64,000 nucleotides of DNA from Meiothermus sp. (GTDB taxonomy: Bacteria > Deinococcota > Deinococci > Deinococcales > Thermaceae), in NCBI RefSeq assembly GCF_026004075.1, contig NZ_BPIK01000002.1, forward strand, positions 124,001 through 188,000, written 5' to 3'. Both the position numbers and the translations under genes were made by a program. Below are positions 1 to 8,852 of this stretch, one piece after another (the stretch's first letter is position 1; the number at the start of each line of letters is the position of its first letter). Below the pieces are notes generated by a model that searched no databases, was not told where the DNA came from, and saw only the letters and a list, made by a program, of their open reading frames with translations.

Positions 1-243
1 CTTCGGAGCACCAATCCGATGGAACGGTTTATCCGGGAGATAAGACGCAGTACCAAGGTACGGGATCACAAGTTTCCTACAACGGAGGCGGTGTTCAAAG
101 TGCTGTATCTGGAGAGCGAAAGGCAGGAGGGCAAATGGACAGAGCGTACACTCAGAGGCTTTGCCGAGGCAAAGGAGATGCTAGAACAGATGCTGAAGGA
201 GCGGTACTTCCCCTCTACACAGACTGCTACACATAAATCTTGA
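1..243 (+). CDS. IS256-family transposase, C-terminal fragment (runs off left edge)
   Basis: The frame is open from base 1 and reads LRSTNPMERFIREIRR, followed by FPTTEAVFKVLYLE. This matches the conserved C-terminal part of mutator/IS256 DDE transposases (xTTNPIERxNxEIRRR...FPxxxA), including the region around the last catalytic Glu. It is the last 80 residues only; the rest lies outside the window. The stop TGA (241-243) falls inside the presumed right terminal inverted repeat, as is usual in compact IS256 elements. Whether the element is complete and active cannot be judged here. Confidence 0.85.
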   Translation, partial: LRSTNPMERFIREIRRSTKVRDHKFPTTEAVFKVLYLESERQEGKWTERTLRGFAEAKEMLEQMLKERYFPSTQTATHKS

Positions 244-247
244 CACG
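1..247 (+). mobile_element. Right end of an IS256-family insertion sequence
   Basis: The transposase C-terminus is followed at once by CTACACATAAATCTTGACAC (227-246), which has the look of an IS256-type terminal inverted repeat. The flanking DNA from about 247 is the middle of a hairpin repeat found elsewhere in the window, so the IS end can be placed at about 245-248. An 8-9 bp target duplication such as GACCGAGG would be expected on both sides; the left side is not visible. Confidence 0.7.
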
Positions 248-346
248 ACCGAGGTGAAGGATTCAAGCCGACCGAAGGGAGTAGAAAAGCATTTCGGTAG
301 TATCGTTTAGGCTTGTCAGAATGATACTACCGAAATGCGTATTACG
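248..346 (+). repeat. REP/MITE-like hairpin repeat, copy 1 (left part displaced by the IS)
   Basis: This contains GGTGAAGGATTCAAGCCGACC and then an imperfect hairpin, GCATTTCGGTAGTATCGTTT paired with ATGATACTACCGAAATGC, ending GCGTATTAC. The same block is present at 41541-41687, 45366-45509 and (inverted) 55824-55963. Unlike those copies it lacks the 5' arm (GCTTGAATCCTTCACC), because the IS256 end abuts the loop of that first hairpin. It lies between converging genes. Confidence 0.85.
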
Positions 347-359
347 CGCAGAATTGATA

Positions 360-1139
360 TCAATCCGCAGCAGCCGAACGGGGCTCAAACACCGGACGGG
401 CCTGCCGGGAAAGCTGATTGTACAGTTCCAGGAATTGCGCCTTGGCCTGCTGCCCCAAAAAGCCCGGCGGGGTGAGCTCGGGCGGTAGGCCGGGGTCTAA
501 GAAAAGGTTCTTGCGGGCCTGGTGAATCATGTGGGTCAGGCGCACAAAGGCCTCCTCGGCGCTTTGGGCCCGCGGTGGCTTCTGGGCCAGAAAAGCCCGG
601 TAGCGGGTCTGGGCCGCCTTCAGGTTGAAGGATTTTTCGATGAGCTCGAGGGAGGGTGTGCTGGAAAAACGCTCGGCCTGGAACAGCTCAACGTAGTTTT
701 GCAGGCCGTAAAAGCCCACCAGGTCGCGGGCGGCCTCGAGCGAGCCGTTGGGGCTGATCCAGACGCCCGGCGCCGGCGTACCGAAGCCAAGGAGGATTAG
801 CTCATTGCGAAAGCGATCCCGCACGGTGCGCTTGGTTTCCGGCACGGCATAGACCAAAATGCGCCACTTGCCATCCCATGGCGCACCATAGCTATACAGG
901 CGCTCCCGCACCTTCTCGACCTGCCAGGATACCCGCGGCGAAAGCCGGTAGTAGGCGCGGCGTCCATCCTTCTCTGGCATAATCCAGCCCCGTTTGACGC
1001 TGCGCGAGACCGCGGCCCGCACGGCGGGTTCGCTGAATTGCAGCAGTTCCATCCAGCGAATCAAGTCCCCCACCCAGGCCCGGTTTTCTGGGTAAAGGTA
1101 CTCCATGTAGAGTGTAAATAGATAAGACCGCGCCCGCAT
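360..1139 (-). CDS. paaX: PaaX-family transcriptional regulator
   Basis: This is 259 aa from ATG 1139. The N-terminus RARSYLFTLYMEYL, then a winged-helix region with AVRAAVSRSVKRGWI and a central RILVYAVPETKRTVRDRFRNELILLGFG, match the PaaX repressor family (DNA-binding domain, PaaX-like central domain, C-terminal helical domain). Family members repress phenylacetate degradation genes and respond to phenylacetyl-CoA. The in-frame ATG at 1178 would add 13 residues with no family match. A TATTAT/TATACT box lies about 10 nt upstream of 1139, so the leader is very short. No paa catabolic genes adjoin it on the right; any would lie left of the window, beyond the IS. Family is clear; effector is inferred. 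Confidence 0.82.
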   Translation of the reverse strand: MRARSYLFTLYMEYLYPENRAWVGDLIRWMELLQFSEPAVRAAVSRSVKRGWIMPEKDGRRAYYRLSPRVSWQVEKVRERLYSYGAPWDGKWRILVYAVPETKRTVRDRFRNELILLGFGTPAPGVWISPNGSLEAARDLVGFYGLQNYVELFQAERFSSTPSLELIEKSFNLKAAQTRYRAFLAQKPPRAQSAEEAFVRLTHMIHQARKNLFLDPGLPPELTPPGFLGQQAKAQFLELYNQLSRQARPVFEPRSAAAD

Positions 1140-1316
1140 TGAAGCACAGTATAATACGGATTTTTGCCCTACCAACAAAAAAGCGTTTGCATTCAGAGTC
1201 AGGGTTTGAGCCCCCCATTACCATACGCCAGGTGCTTTTTTTCTGGGGCTCCCGTGGAAAGCGCAAATACGCTGTTTGCTGCGACGGGCTAAGGAGCGAA
1301 GCTTCCCGTGAAGCAC

Positions 1317-2669
1317 CTAATCGGAAGCCGCTGGCTGGGCCTCGAGGCGAAACCACCGCCCACTTCGATAACGCCACAAAAACATGCTCACCCGCACCGT
1401 CTCCTCACCCAGCAGCCGCCCCAGAAATATGCCCCACAATCCCAAACCCAACGGAAACGCCAGCAGCCAGGCCAGGGGCAAACCCACCACAAACACTGTC
1501 ACAAAATCGGAGAACAGTAAAAAACGGGTGTCCCCCCCGCTGGCCAGGGTGCCAAAAAAGATGAAGTTGGACACCTTAACCGGCTGGAACAGCGCGTTGA
1601 GCAGCACGGCCCAGAAAGCCCATTCCTGCACCTGCGGGGTGGTGTTGGGGTAGAGCACCGGCAGGAGAAAAGCGAACAGGGCAAAAATAAAGCCAAAGAT
1701 GGCGGCCGAAGCCAGCCCAATCTGCCAGATTTGGCGCGAGACTGCCCAGACGCCGGGGGAGTCGGCCCGCCCAATGAACTGGGCCACCAGCACGGTAGCC
1801 GCGTAATGCAGGCCCGCCGAGGCGGTGATGAAGACCATCTCGAGGTTGCTCACAATCTGAAACACCGCCAATTCCTGGGTGCCCAGACGCTCGAACAGCA
1901 GGGCGAACAAAAACACCCCGCCGCTGAATACCACCTCGGTGATGAACAGCGGCAACACCAGCGGCACGGCCTGGGCCAGCAGCGGCCGGATTTGCCTCAG
2001 GTCGGGCCAGGCCCAACGCAGCCCCCAGCGGCTTGCAAACAGCAGCCCCAGCAACAGCGCCGCCCGGATGCCCTGCGCCACCAGGGCCGCCACCGCCGCC
2101 CCTACTGCGCCCATCCCCAACGGAAACGCAAACAACCACGACAATAGCGGTATCAGGGCGATGGTTGGGATGGTTACCAGCATGGGGATGCGGGCCTTAC
2201 CAATACTGCGAAAAGCTGCGCTGCTCACCACGCTGAGGGTGATTAGGGGCAAGGACAGTGCCACCAGCGAAAGATAGGGCCCACCAATCGAGATAACCTC
2301 GGGGTTGGCCCCTACCAAGTTCAAGAATGGGGTGGCCTCCAGACCCAACGGTAGGGCCAGCGCAAGTGCCAGAAGCGAAGAAAATCCGATGAAAAAACTC
2401 ACGATGCGCCGCACCGCGGCCTCATCGCCCCGTCCCCTGGCCCGGCTGGCCAGAATGGCGCACCCCGCACCCAGGGTATTGAGGCACAGAATACCGATGA
2501 ACAGAACGTTATTAGCCAGCCCCACCGCAGCAATGGTGGCGGTGCCCAGGGTTCCCACAATCACCTGATTGACGAAGCCAAGGGCTAGCTGAACGGTGGA
2601 CTCGAGGCTCACCGGCAGGGCAATTGTGAATATTTCGCGCCGGGTATCGGCAGTCACAAAGGCCAGCAT
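1317..2669 (-). CDS. MATE-family multidrug/Na+ antiporter
   Basis: This 450-aa integral membrane protein has about 12 hydrophobic segments in two similar halves (MatE domains). The opening FTIALPVSLESTVQLALGFVNQVIVGTLGTATIAAVGLANN is characteristic of MATE exporters. They expel cationic drugs or metabolites in exchange for H+ or Na+. Start: ATG 2669 (MLAFVTADTRREIFT) begins at the usual position before helix 1. The longer frame to 2762 would add a charged, cysteine-containing extension that overlaps the divergent aminotransferase promoter. The neighbours give no clue to its substrate. Confidence 0.88.
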   Translation of the reverse strand: MLAFVTADTRREIFTIALPVSLESTVQLALGFVNQVIVGTLGTATIAAVGLANNVLFIGILCLNTLGAGCAILASRARGRGDEAAVRRIVSFFIGFSSLLALALALPLGLEATPFLNLVGANPEVISIGGPYLSLVALSLPLITLSVVSSAAFRSIGKARIPMLVTIPTIALIPLLSWLFAFPLGMGAVGAAVAALVAQGIRAALLLGLLFASRWGLRWAWPDLRQIRPLLAQAVPLVLPLFITEVVFSGGVFLFALLFERLGTQELAVFQIVSNLEMVFITASAGLHYAATVLVAQFIGRADSPGVWAVSRQIWQIGLASAAIFGFIFALFAFLLPVLYPNTTPQVQEWAFWAVLLNALFQPVKVSNFIFFGTLASGGDTRFLLFSDFVTVFVVGLPLAWLLAFPLGLGLWGIFLGRLLGEETVRVSMFLWRYRSGRWFRLEAQPAASD

Positions 2670-2757
2670 ACTACGCAGCCAGCCATCTATCCCGTCGCTT
2701 GCCCTGTCGCCGGTGCTGCAGGGCCGGAAGGCTCGAGCCGCCCACTTCCGGGCGGGG

Positions 2758-2773
2758 TACAATCAGCAACACT
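2758..2773 (+). promoter_or_regulatory. -10 box and near-leaderless start of the aminotransferase
   Basis: TACAAT (2758-2763) lies 10 nt before ATG 2774, and no Shine-Dalgarno sequence separates them. Transcription would begin within a few bases of the start codon. The same arrangement recurs at many genes in this window. Confidence 0.5.
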
Positions 2774-4129
2774 ATGAACACCCCCATCTGGAACACCGAG
2801 CGCCTGATTGAACAGGACATCGCCCATCACCTGCACCCCGTCACCAACCTGCACCGCCACAAAGAACAGGGCCCGCTGGTGCTGGTCGAGGGGAAGGGCT
2901 CTAAGGTGCGTGACAGCGAGGGCAGGTGGTACATTGATGGGTTCGCCGGGCTCTGGAATGTGAATGTGGGCTACGGGCGCCAGGAGCTGGTGGAGGCCGC
3001 CCGGCGGCAGATGGCCCAGCTGGCCTTTCAGCCCACTTTTTTTGGGCTGGCTACCCCCCCGGTCATCGAGCTGGCGGCCAAGATGCACCAGCTTCTGCCG
3101 CACCACTCCCATTTCCAGTTCACCTCGGGCGGGGCCGAGTCCAACGAGACCGCCATCAAGATTGCCCGCTACTACTGGGCCCTGTCGGGCCAGCCCCAAA
3201 AAACCAAGATTATCTCGCGGCGCATGGCCTACCACGGGATCGCCATGGGAGCGCTGGCCGCCACCGGCGTACCGGCCTACCACGCCGATTTTGGGCCGCT
3301 GCCGCCGGGGTTCTTGTACCTGAGCGCGCCACTGGCCTACCGCAACAATCCGGGGCTTTCGGAGGCCGGGTTTGTAGCCATGCTGGCCCAGGAACTCGAG
3401 GACTTAATCCTTCGGGAAGGCCCCGAGACCATCGCGGCCTTTATCGGAGAACCGGTGCAGGGGGCGGGGGGCGTGGTGCCACCCCCCGAGGGCTACTGGC
3501 AGGCCATCGTCCCCATTCTGAAGAAGTACGAGATTCTGCTAATTGCCGACGAGGTGATTACCGGCTTTGGCCGCACCGGCGAGATGTTCGCCCAGACCAC
3601 CTACGGCTTCCAGGCCGACATCACCAGCTTTGCCAAGGGCATCACCTCGGGGTATGTGCCGCTGGGCGGGGTGGGCATCAGCCCGCAAATTTTCGAGCGC
3701 ATTTCGGCCCCCGACCGCATGTTCATGCACGGTTTCACCTACTCGGGGCATCCGGTGGCCTGTGCGGTGGCCCTGGCCAACATCGAGATTATCGAGCGCG
3801 AGCAGCTTTGGATTAATGCCCAAAAGCGGGGTGAGCAGCTTTTGCGGCGGCTCCAGGCGCTCGAGACCCACCCCCACGTGGGCAACGTGCGCGGCAAGGG
3901 CCTGATGGCCCTGGTCGAGGTGGTGGAGGACAAAGCCAGCAAAAAGACCTTTGACCCAGCTAGAGGCATTGGGGGGCGGCTAATGCAGGTCAGCCGGGCA
4001 AAGGGCGTGATCGTGCGCTGCAACGATACCGGCTTTGCCATCGCCCCACCTCTGGTTATTACCGAGCAAGAGATCGACGAGCTGGTAAACGCCCTGGCCG
4101 AGACCCTGGACGAAGTCCTGGGTGCCTAA
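2774..4129 (+). CDS. Class III omega-aminotransferase, putrescine/beta-alanine:pyruvate type
   Basis: This 451-aa PLP-dependent fold-type I enzyme carries FTSGGAESNETAIKIAR (PLP phosphate-binding region), LLIADEVITGFGRTGEMF (Asp contacting the pyridine nitrogen) and SFAKGITSGYVPLGGV (Schiff-base Lys). The motifs and the SGPLVLVEGKGSKVRDSEGRWYIDG-like N-terminus fit the SpuC/omega-amino acid:pyruvate subgroup, which transfers amino groups from diamines or omega-amino acids to pyruvate. Start ATG 2774 (MNTPIWNTERLIEQDIAHHL) was chosen over the upstream ATG at 2699, which lies in MATE gene sequence. The presence of aminobutyraldehyde dehydrogenase, PotABCD, GabT-like and GabD-like genes elsewhere in the window makes putrescine a plausible substrate; this is inference. 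Confidence 0.85.
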   Translation: MNTPIWNTERLIEQDIAHHLHPVTNLHRHKEQGPLVLVEGKGSKVRDSEGRWYIDGFAGLWNVNVGYGRQELVEAARRQMAQLAFQPTFFGLATPPVIELAAKMHQLLPHHSHFQFTSGGAESNETAIKIARYYWALSGQPQKTKIISRRMAYHGIAMGALAATGVPAYHADFGPLPPGFLYLSAPLAYRNNPGLSEAGFVAMLAQELEDLILREGPETIAAFIGEPVQGAGGVVPPPEGYWQAIVPILKKYEILLIADEVITGFGRTGEMFAQTTYGFQADITSFAKGITSGYVPLGGVGISPQIFERISAPDRMFMHGFTYSGHPVACAVALANIEIIEREQLWINAQKRGEQLLRRLQALETHPHVGNVRGKGLMALVEVVEDKASKKTFDPARGIGGRLMQVSRAKGVIVRCNDTGFAIAPPLVITEQEIDELVNALAETLDEVLGA

Positions 4130-4136
4130 ACCCCCA

Positions 4137-5348
4137 TCAAACCGATTCGGCGGTGAGCAGACCGTCTACAGCGCGCCCCTGCAGCAGCCGGAGCATCTCC
4201 CCTACCAGGTACAGCGAGCCCGTCACCAGCACCGGGCTGCCGTCCTGTTGAGACGACTGAACAGCGTGTTGGAGGGCCTCGAGCGGGTGGTCGAAGTAGG
4301 GCGCCGGGTATGCCTGCAACAGTTCTTCCGCGCGCAAAGCGCCTCTGGCGGCATAGGTGTAGCGCACGCTCCTGGCTTTGGGTAGCAGGGTTTGCAGGAT
4401 GGTGCGGTAGTCCTTGCGGGGAAAAGCCCCGAAGACCAGGTGAAAGCCCTCGAGCTCTTCTACCAAAGCCCTGGCCGCAGGGGGATTGTGGGCCCCATCG
4501 AGTACCACCGGGACGCCCTGATAGGTGAGTTGCTGCATCCGGCCTGGGTGCTGGGCTGTGGATAAACCTGTGGATATGGTGGACTCGTCGTAGCCCAGCA
4601 GGCGCAACACCGCCGCGGCCAGGCGGGCATTTTGGCGCTGGAAGCGGCCCTGCAGCGAAGGTTGCACCGGCAGATCAAATAAAGGGCCGCTTTCCGAAAG
4701 CACATAAAGCGGTGCTGCCCGTTCGGCAGCTATGGCGCGGATTACCTCCAGCCCAATCCCCTCGGCCCCGGTTACCACCGGAACCCCTGTCCGAACGGCG
4801 CCTGCTTTGTCCCTGGCCACGCCCTCGAGCGACCCCCCCAAGGTTTCTAGGTGGTCTTCCCCGATGTTGGTCAAGACCGTGGCCCGCACCCAGGGCAACA
4901 CGTTGGTAGCGTCCAGCAGCCCACCCACCCCCGCCTCGATGGCCGCTATGCTGATACCCACCGCTGCAAAGTGCCGAAAAGCCAGCGCCGTGGTGAGGTC
5001 GAAGAAGGCCACCGGCTCGGAAAACTGCTGGCCCTGGGCCCACTCCACAAAATGCACCACCTCCGCCTCGGGAATCAGGCCCAGGTGGGTGCGAATACGC
5101 TCGCGAAAGTCCAGCAGATGGGGGCTGGTGGTGGCCCCGTAGCGTTCACCGGCCGCCTTGAAAGCCGCCTCTAAATAGGCCACCACGCTGCCTTTGCCGT
5201 TGGTGCCAATCACGTGAACGGTAGGGAAAGCGACCTCGGGGTGGCCCAGGCGTTGCAGCAGCGTTCGAATCCGCGACAGGCCCCTGGGTGCCCCGGCACG
5301 GGTCTGGGCATACAACCATTCCACCGCTTCCGAATAAGTCACGGGCAC
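4137..5348 (-). CDS. folC: Bifunctional folylpolyglutamate synthase/dihydrofolate synthase
   Basis: This 403-aa Mur-ligase-type protein has the ATP loop VHVIGTNGKGSVVAYLEAA (residues about 45-63), TTSPHLLDFRERI (folate/Omega loop region), AIEAGVGGLLDATNVL and TNIGEDHLETLG, and the C-terminal VVLDGAHNPPAARAL. These are diagnostic of FolC, which adds glutamate to dihydropteroate and extends folate glutamyl tails in the cytosol. It converges on the aminotransferase with only 7 bp between stops, leaving no room for separate terminators. Two DnaA-box-like 9-mers lie inside the gene. Confidence 0.93.
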   Translation of the reverse strand: MPVTYSEAVEWLYAQTRAGAPRGLSRIRTLLQRLGHPEVAFPTVHVIGTNGKGSVVAYLEAAFKAAGERYGATTSPHLLDFRERIRTHLGLIPEAEVVHFVEWAQGQQFSEPVAFFDLTTALAFRHFAAVGISIAAIEAGVGGLLDATNVLPWVRATVLTNIGEDHLETLGGSLEGVARDKAGAVRTGVPVVTGAEGIGLEVIRAIAAERAAPLYVLSESGPLFDLPVQPSLQGRFQRQNARLAAAVLRLLGYDESTISTGLSTAQHPGRMQQLTYQGVPVVLDGAHNPPAARALVEELEGFHLVFGAFPRKDYRTILQTLLPKARSVRYTYAARGALRAEELLQAYPAPYFDHPLEALQHAVQSSQQDGSPVLVTGSLYLVGEMLRLLQGRAVDGLLTAESV

Positions 5349-5426
5349 AGTCTACCGCGGTTGGCACATACGCCTAGATGGGCTCGTGATCCGCAGCAAA
5401 TGGAACGAAAGGCTATGCACTCGGCC

Positions 5427-6368
5427 CTACAGCACCTGGCGGCGCAGGTTGGATAACAGCAGGCTCGAGGCCAGCAGCAGCCCGGCTCCCAGCCCAAATA
5501 AACCGCTGACCTCGGTGCGCTGGGGCTTCCAGCCCACCACCCGGCCCAGGTTGCGGTAGGCTTCTCGCAACGCCTCGGCCGACTCGGCTGCGTAGTACTG
5601 GCCCCCGGTGGAGTCGGCGATGGCCCGCAGGGTTTCTTCGTCGAACTGCATCCAGTAGCCACCCCAGTACTGATCGGGGTCGCCTGGGTTGCTGCGACGG
5701 CCCAGCCCGATGGTGTGTACCACCACCCCCATATCCTTGGCAAATGGGGTGACCTCGAGCGGGTCTATGCCGCTGTTGGTTCGGCCGTCTGAAAGCAGCA
5801 CCACCGTAGAAGATCCCAGGGGCTTGTCGTTTTCGTCCTTAGGAATGGCCTTGAGGCTCTCCAGCAAACCATCGCCAATGGCCGTTCGGCGGGCCATCTG
5901 CAGTAGCTCAATCTGGTCTATCACCCGTTGGTGATCGGTGGTGGGCTCCACTTCCAGGGTGGCGTAGCCAGCGAAGCTCACCAGCCCCACTTTGACGCTA
6001 TCCGGCAGCGCCCGCACAAAATTCTGCGCCTCGCGCTTGGCCGCCTCGAGGCGGCTCGGCTGGATATCCTGGGCCCGCATCGAGAGGCTGATGTCGATGG
6101 TCACAATCACGGTGGCCGTGTTGTCGGGTGCGGGGATGGTAGCCTCGGGACGGGCCAGGGCCGCAATAGCCAGCGCCAGGGCCAGGCCGTACAGCTAAGC
6201 CCCCAGGTGGCGTTTCCAGCGGGGTTCGGATAAACGGGCCAGCTGGGCCAGGTTGGGGTACAGCACATAGCCGCTCGAGCCCTCCGCTCCTACCCTGCGC
6301 CAGTAGACCCAGGCCAGCAGTGGTAAAAGTAGTAGCAGCAACAGCAGGAGCGGAAACTGGAACCCCAC
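5427..6368 (-). pseudogene. BatA-like VWA-domain membrane protein interrupted by an in-frame TAG
   Basis: Reading from GTG 6368, the frame gives a 57-residue start typical of BatA/aerotolerance proteins: a leucine-rich membrane helix (FQFPLLLLLLLLPLLAWVYW), a PxLAxLxxL-like stretch, then RWKRHLGA followed by TAG (6195-6197). The same frame resumes immediately with LYGLALALAIAALARPE, the second helix, then the VWA domain with MIDAS motif DISLS, and a C-terminal membrane helix (GLFGLGAGLLLASSLLLSNL). Stop excluded, the two parts add up to about 312 codons, the usual BatA length. One base change (CAG to TAG) would explain it. Without readthrough, only a VWA fragment from an internal GTG such as 6110 could be made. 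No moxR, batB or batD neighbours are seen. Confidence 0.72.
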
Positions 6369-6497
6369 GGCTCACCCCCTCGAGCAGCGCTTCGGCAAAT
6401 AAACTACCTCTCGAGTTTGCCGGCTAATGCCCTGCCAGATGGTAGGCCCATTTACGGTTGATCTTCAAAAAACGCGGTATCTCCTATCAAAGGCGCA

Positions 6498-7973
6498 TTA
6501 CCCATGGGTCATCGCCGGCTGGACTTCTGCTTGAGGTTGAGCCGGGGTGCCCAGCAAGTAGGCCACCACATCCCGTGCGCTGTACTCGGTGCCAAACTGA
6601 CGCACAAAGCGACCGATGCGCTCGAGGTCGTCGCCGCTTGTTACCAGGGGTAGCTCGCGGTCGCCGTTTTTCTGTAGCTGCCCCATCCCCACCGCCGCCA
6701 AAAGGGCGTTGCACAGACACTTGCGCCCCTCGGTGTTGGCGAGTTCACCCCCTTTAGCCAGGTACTGCTCGATGGGTTCGGAAGCGCAGCGGAAGCCAAT
6801 TTTTCCTTGGGGGGTCTGGTAGGCCTCGCGCAGATAGCCCAGGTCGCAGACCCGCGTTCGCCGCTGGTATACCTCAGGTTGCGACAGGGTGCCCTCGACT
6901 TCGGCTACCTTGAAGGGAAAGCCGGTGGGCGAGGCCTTGGGGTCGGTAAAGACCCTGACCTCCCCCCGGGCGGCCTGCTCGAGGATGCTCCGTTTGAGGC
7001 TGGCCTCGAAGCCCGACTCCTGGCTGTAGGCGAACAGCGTCCCTACCTGAATGCCAGCGGCCCCTCGTGCAAGGGCTTCTTGTAAGGCCTCGGGCGAGCC
7101 GGTGCCCCCTGCCAGCCAGAAGGGCAGGCCCAGGGCTTTGATCTGCTCGAGATCCACCACGTCCCGCTCGCCGTACACCGGCTGCCCGCGCTCGTCAAAA
7201 ACCGGGGCACCCCTGGGCGGCGCGTTGTGCCCACCCGCGGTGGGGCCCTCGATAACGAAGCCTTGAATGGTACCCGTTACCTTGCGGGCCAGCAGGGTCG
7301 CCAGCGAGTTGGAGGCGATGATGGGCAAAAAGTGGGGGCGCTTGAGGGTTTGCGCGCCGCCCAGCACCTCGCGTGGGTCGAAGTAGAGCCGGGGGGCTTC
7401 GGCGCCCGTCCAGCCGGTTACGTCAATTTTGAGCGAGGCGGTCTCACCGGCAGCCAGCTTATCGAGCGCTTCGGGAATCTCGCGGGGAATGCCGGCCCCC
7501 ATCAAAACGTAGTCCACCCCGGCCAGCATGGCCCCATACAGCGTGCCCAGGGTGGGCAGTTGCAGCTTGGTCAGGAGGTTGATGCCCACCAGGCCCGAAT
7601 GCCCTTCCTTGGCCAGAAACACCTCCACATAGCCCCCCAGCACGTGCATGATTTGCGAGGCCGTATCACCCAGCCGGCTGGGCATGGGCAGGCGCAGGTA
7701 GGGCTTGCCTTTATGGCCTTCGGGCAGGAAGTATTTTTCCAGCACCGGCTTAACCCAGTGCTGCACAGGGAAGGAAGCCAGCGCGCGGCGCATCAGCCCG
7801 CCGGGGTCGCCCTCCTGCAACCGCCGCACCAGCACGGTATCCATGGCGGTTCCAGAAACCACCCCCAGTTGCCCCAGCATCGAAACTGTTTTAGCCAGAC
7901 GCCAGTTGGAAACAGAAACACCCATCCCACCCTGGATAATGCGCGGTAGGGCTACAGTAGAAACACTTTGCAC
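6498..7973 (-). CDS. Nitronate monooxygenase-family flavoprotein
   Basis: This 491-aa TIM-barrel flavoenzyme resembles 2-nitropropane dioxygenase/enoyl-reductase-like FMN proteins: PRIIQGGMGVSVSNWRLA at the N-terminus, FVIEGPTAGGHNAP (the GGH flavin/catalytic motif), FWLAGGTGSPEAL and GAAGIQVGTLFAYSQESG (phosphate-binding region). Length exceeds classical nitronate monooxygenases (about 320-360 aa) and fits the longer PfaD-like subgroup, with a C-terminal extension containing CLCNALL. Start: GTG 7973 is preceded at 9 nt by GGAGG (7983-7987); the ATG at 8000 would place that SD inside the gene. Substrate is unknown. Confidence 0.75.
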   Translation of the reverse strand: MQSVSTVALPRIIQGGMGVSVSNWRLAKTVSMLGQLGVVSGTAMDTVLVRRLQEGDPGGLMRRALASFPVQHWVKPVLEKYFLPEGHKGKPYLRLPMPSRLGDTASQIMHVLGGYVEVFLAKEGHSGLVGINLLTKLQLPTLGTLYGAMLAGVDYVLMGAGIPREIPEALDKLAAGETASLKIDVTGWTGAEAPRLYFDPREVLGGAQTLKRPHFLPIIASNSLATLLARKVTGTIQGFVIEGPTAGGHNAPPRGAPVFDERGQPVYGERDVVDLEQIKALGLPFWLAGGTGSPEALQEALARGAAGIQVGTLFAYSQESGFEASLKRSILEQAARGEVRVFTDPKASPTGFPFKVAEVEGTLSQPEVYQRRTRVCDLGYLREAYQTPQGKIGFRCASEPIEQYLAKGGELANTEGRKCLCNALLAAVGMGQLQKNGDRELPLVTSGDDLERIGRFVRQFGTEYSARDVVAYLLGTPAQPQAEVQPAMTHG

Positions 7974-8131
7974 GTCAACAAACCTCCATAAGCAACTCAA
8001 GACGACGACGAGATGGTTGATTGTATGGGATGGGCAGGTGAGAACTAAAGGTTAAAGCACAAAAGCCGCCGGGTCTGTACTGAGTCCAGCCTTGAAGCGG
8101 CAACCCGGTTGGATGGTGTAATGGGGCCTGT

Positions 8132-8797
8132 ATGAGCCTCGAGGCCCTCTACGACCAGCTTACCGCCTGCCGGGCCTGCCCCCGGCTGGTGGCCTGGCGC
8201 GAACAGGTTGGACGGGAAAAACGCGCCGCTTTTCGCAATAACCAGTACTGGGCCAAACCCGTACCGGGCTTTGGCGATCCCAAGGCCCGGATTTTGATTT
8301 TTGGCCTGGCCCCCGGCGCCCACGGCTCCAACCGCACCGGGCGGCCTTTTACCGGCGATGCCTCGGGTGATTTTCTGTACCCTGCCCTCTACCGGGCCGG
8401 CCTGGCCAGCCAGCCCACCTCGAGCCACCTGGACGATGGCCTTGCGCTCGAGGGGGTGTACATCACCGCGGCGGTGCGCTGTGCCCCACCACAAAACAAG
8501 CCCAGCCCGCTCGAACTTCGCACCTGCGCGAGCTGGACAGCTCAAGAACTGGCCCTCTTGCCCCATATCCGGGTCTACCTGGCCCTGGGCCAGATCGCCC
8601 ACCAGGCCCTGCTGGAATACCACAGCCTGCCCAAGGCCCACCTCCCCTTTCGGCACGGCAGCGAGTATCGGGTAGGAGAACGGATTCTGCTCAGCTCCTA
8701 CCACGTGAGCCGCCAGAACACCAACACCGGCAGGCTAACCGCGGCGATGTTCGACGCCATCTTGCAGCGGGCCAAAACGCTGGCCGGAGTCAGGTAA
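8132..8797 (+). CDS. udgB: Family 5 uracil-DNA glycosylase (UDGb), Fe-S type
   Basis: This is a 221-aa protein. Motif 1 is GLAPGAHGSNRTGRPFTGD (residues about 58-76) and the C-terminal DNA-contact motif is LSSYHVSRQNTNTGRLT. In motif 1 the catalytic Asp of other families is replaced by Ala, the hallmark of UDGb. CRACPRL near the N-terminus plus later CAPP and CAS cysteines would ligate the [4Fe-4S] cluster. The enzyme removes uracil, and in Thermus also hypoxanthine and other deaminated bases, which matters at high temperature. It stands alone and converges on the aquaporin gene. Confidence 0.93.
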   Translation: MSLEALYDQLTACRACPRLVAWREQVGREKRAAFRNNQYWAKPVPGFGDPKARILIFGLAPGAHGSNRTGRPFTGDASGDFLYPALYRAGLASQPTSSHLDDGLALEGVYITAAVRCAPPQNKPSPLELRTCASWTAQELALLPHIRVYLALGQIAHQALLEYHSLPKAHLPFRHGSEYRVGERILLSSYHVSRQNTNTGRLTAAMFDAILQRAKTLAGVR

Positions 8798-8831
8798 AAA
8801 GCTGGCCTGGAGAAGAACCCCCCAGGCCAGC
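8796..8831 (-). terminator. Intrinsic terminator of the aquaporin gene
   Basis: A perfect 10-bp stem, GCTGGCCTGG (8801-8810) with CCAGGCCAGC (8822-8831), is followed on the minus strand by TTTTTAC. It lies between converging udgB and the aquaporin gene. It could also slow plus-strand transcription, but that side lacks a U-tract. Confidence 0.75.
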
Positions 8832-8852
8832 GGTGCGCTTGCGAAAAGCCGT

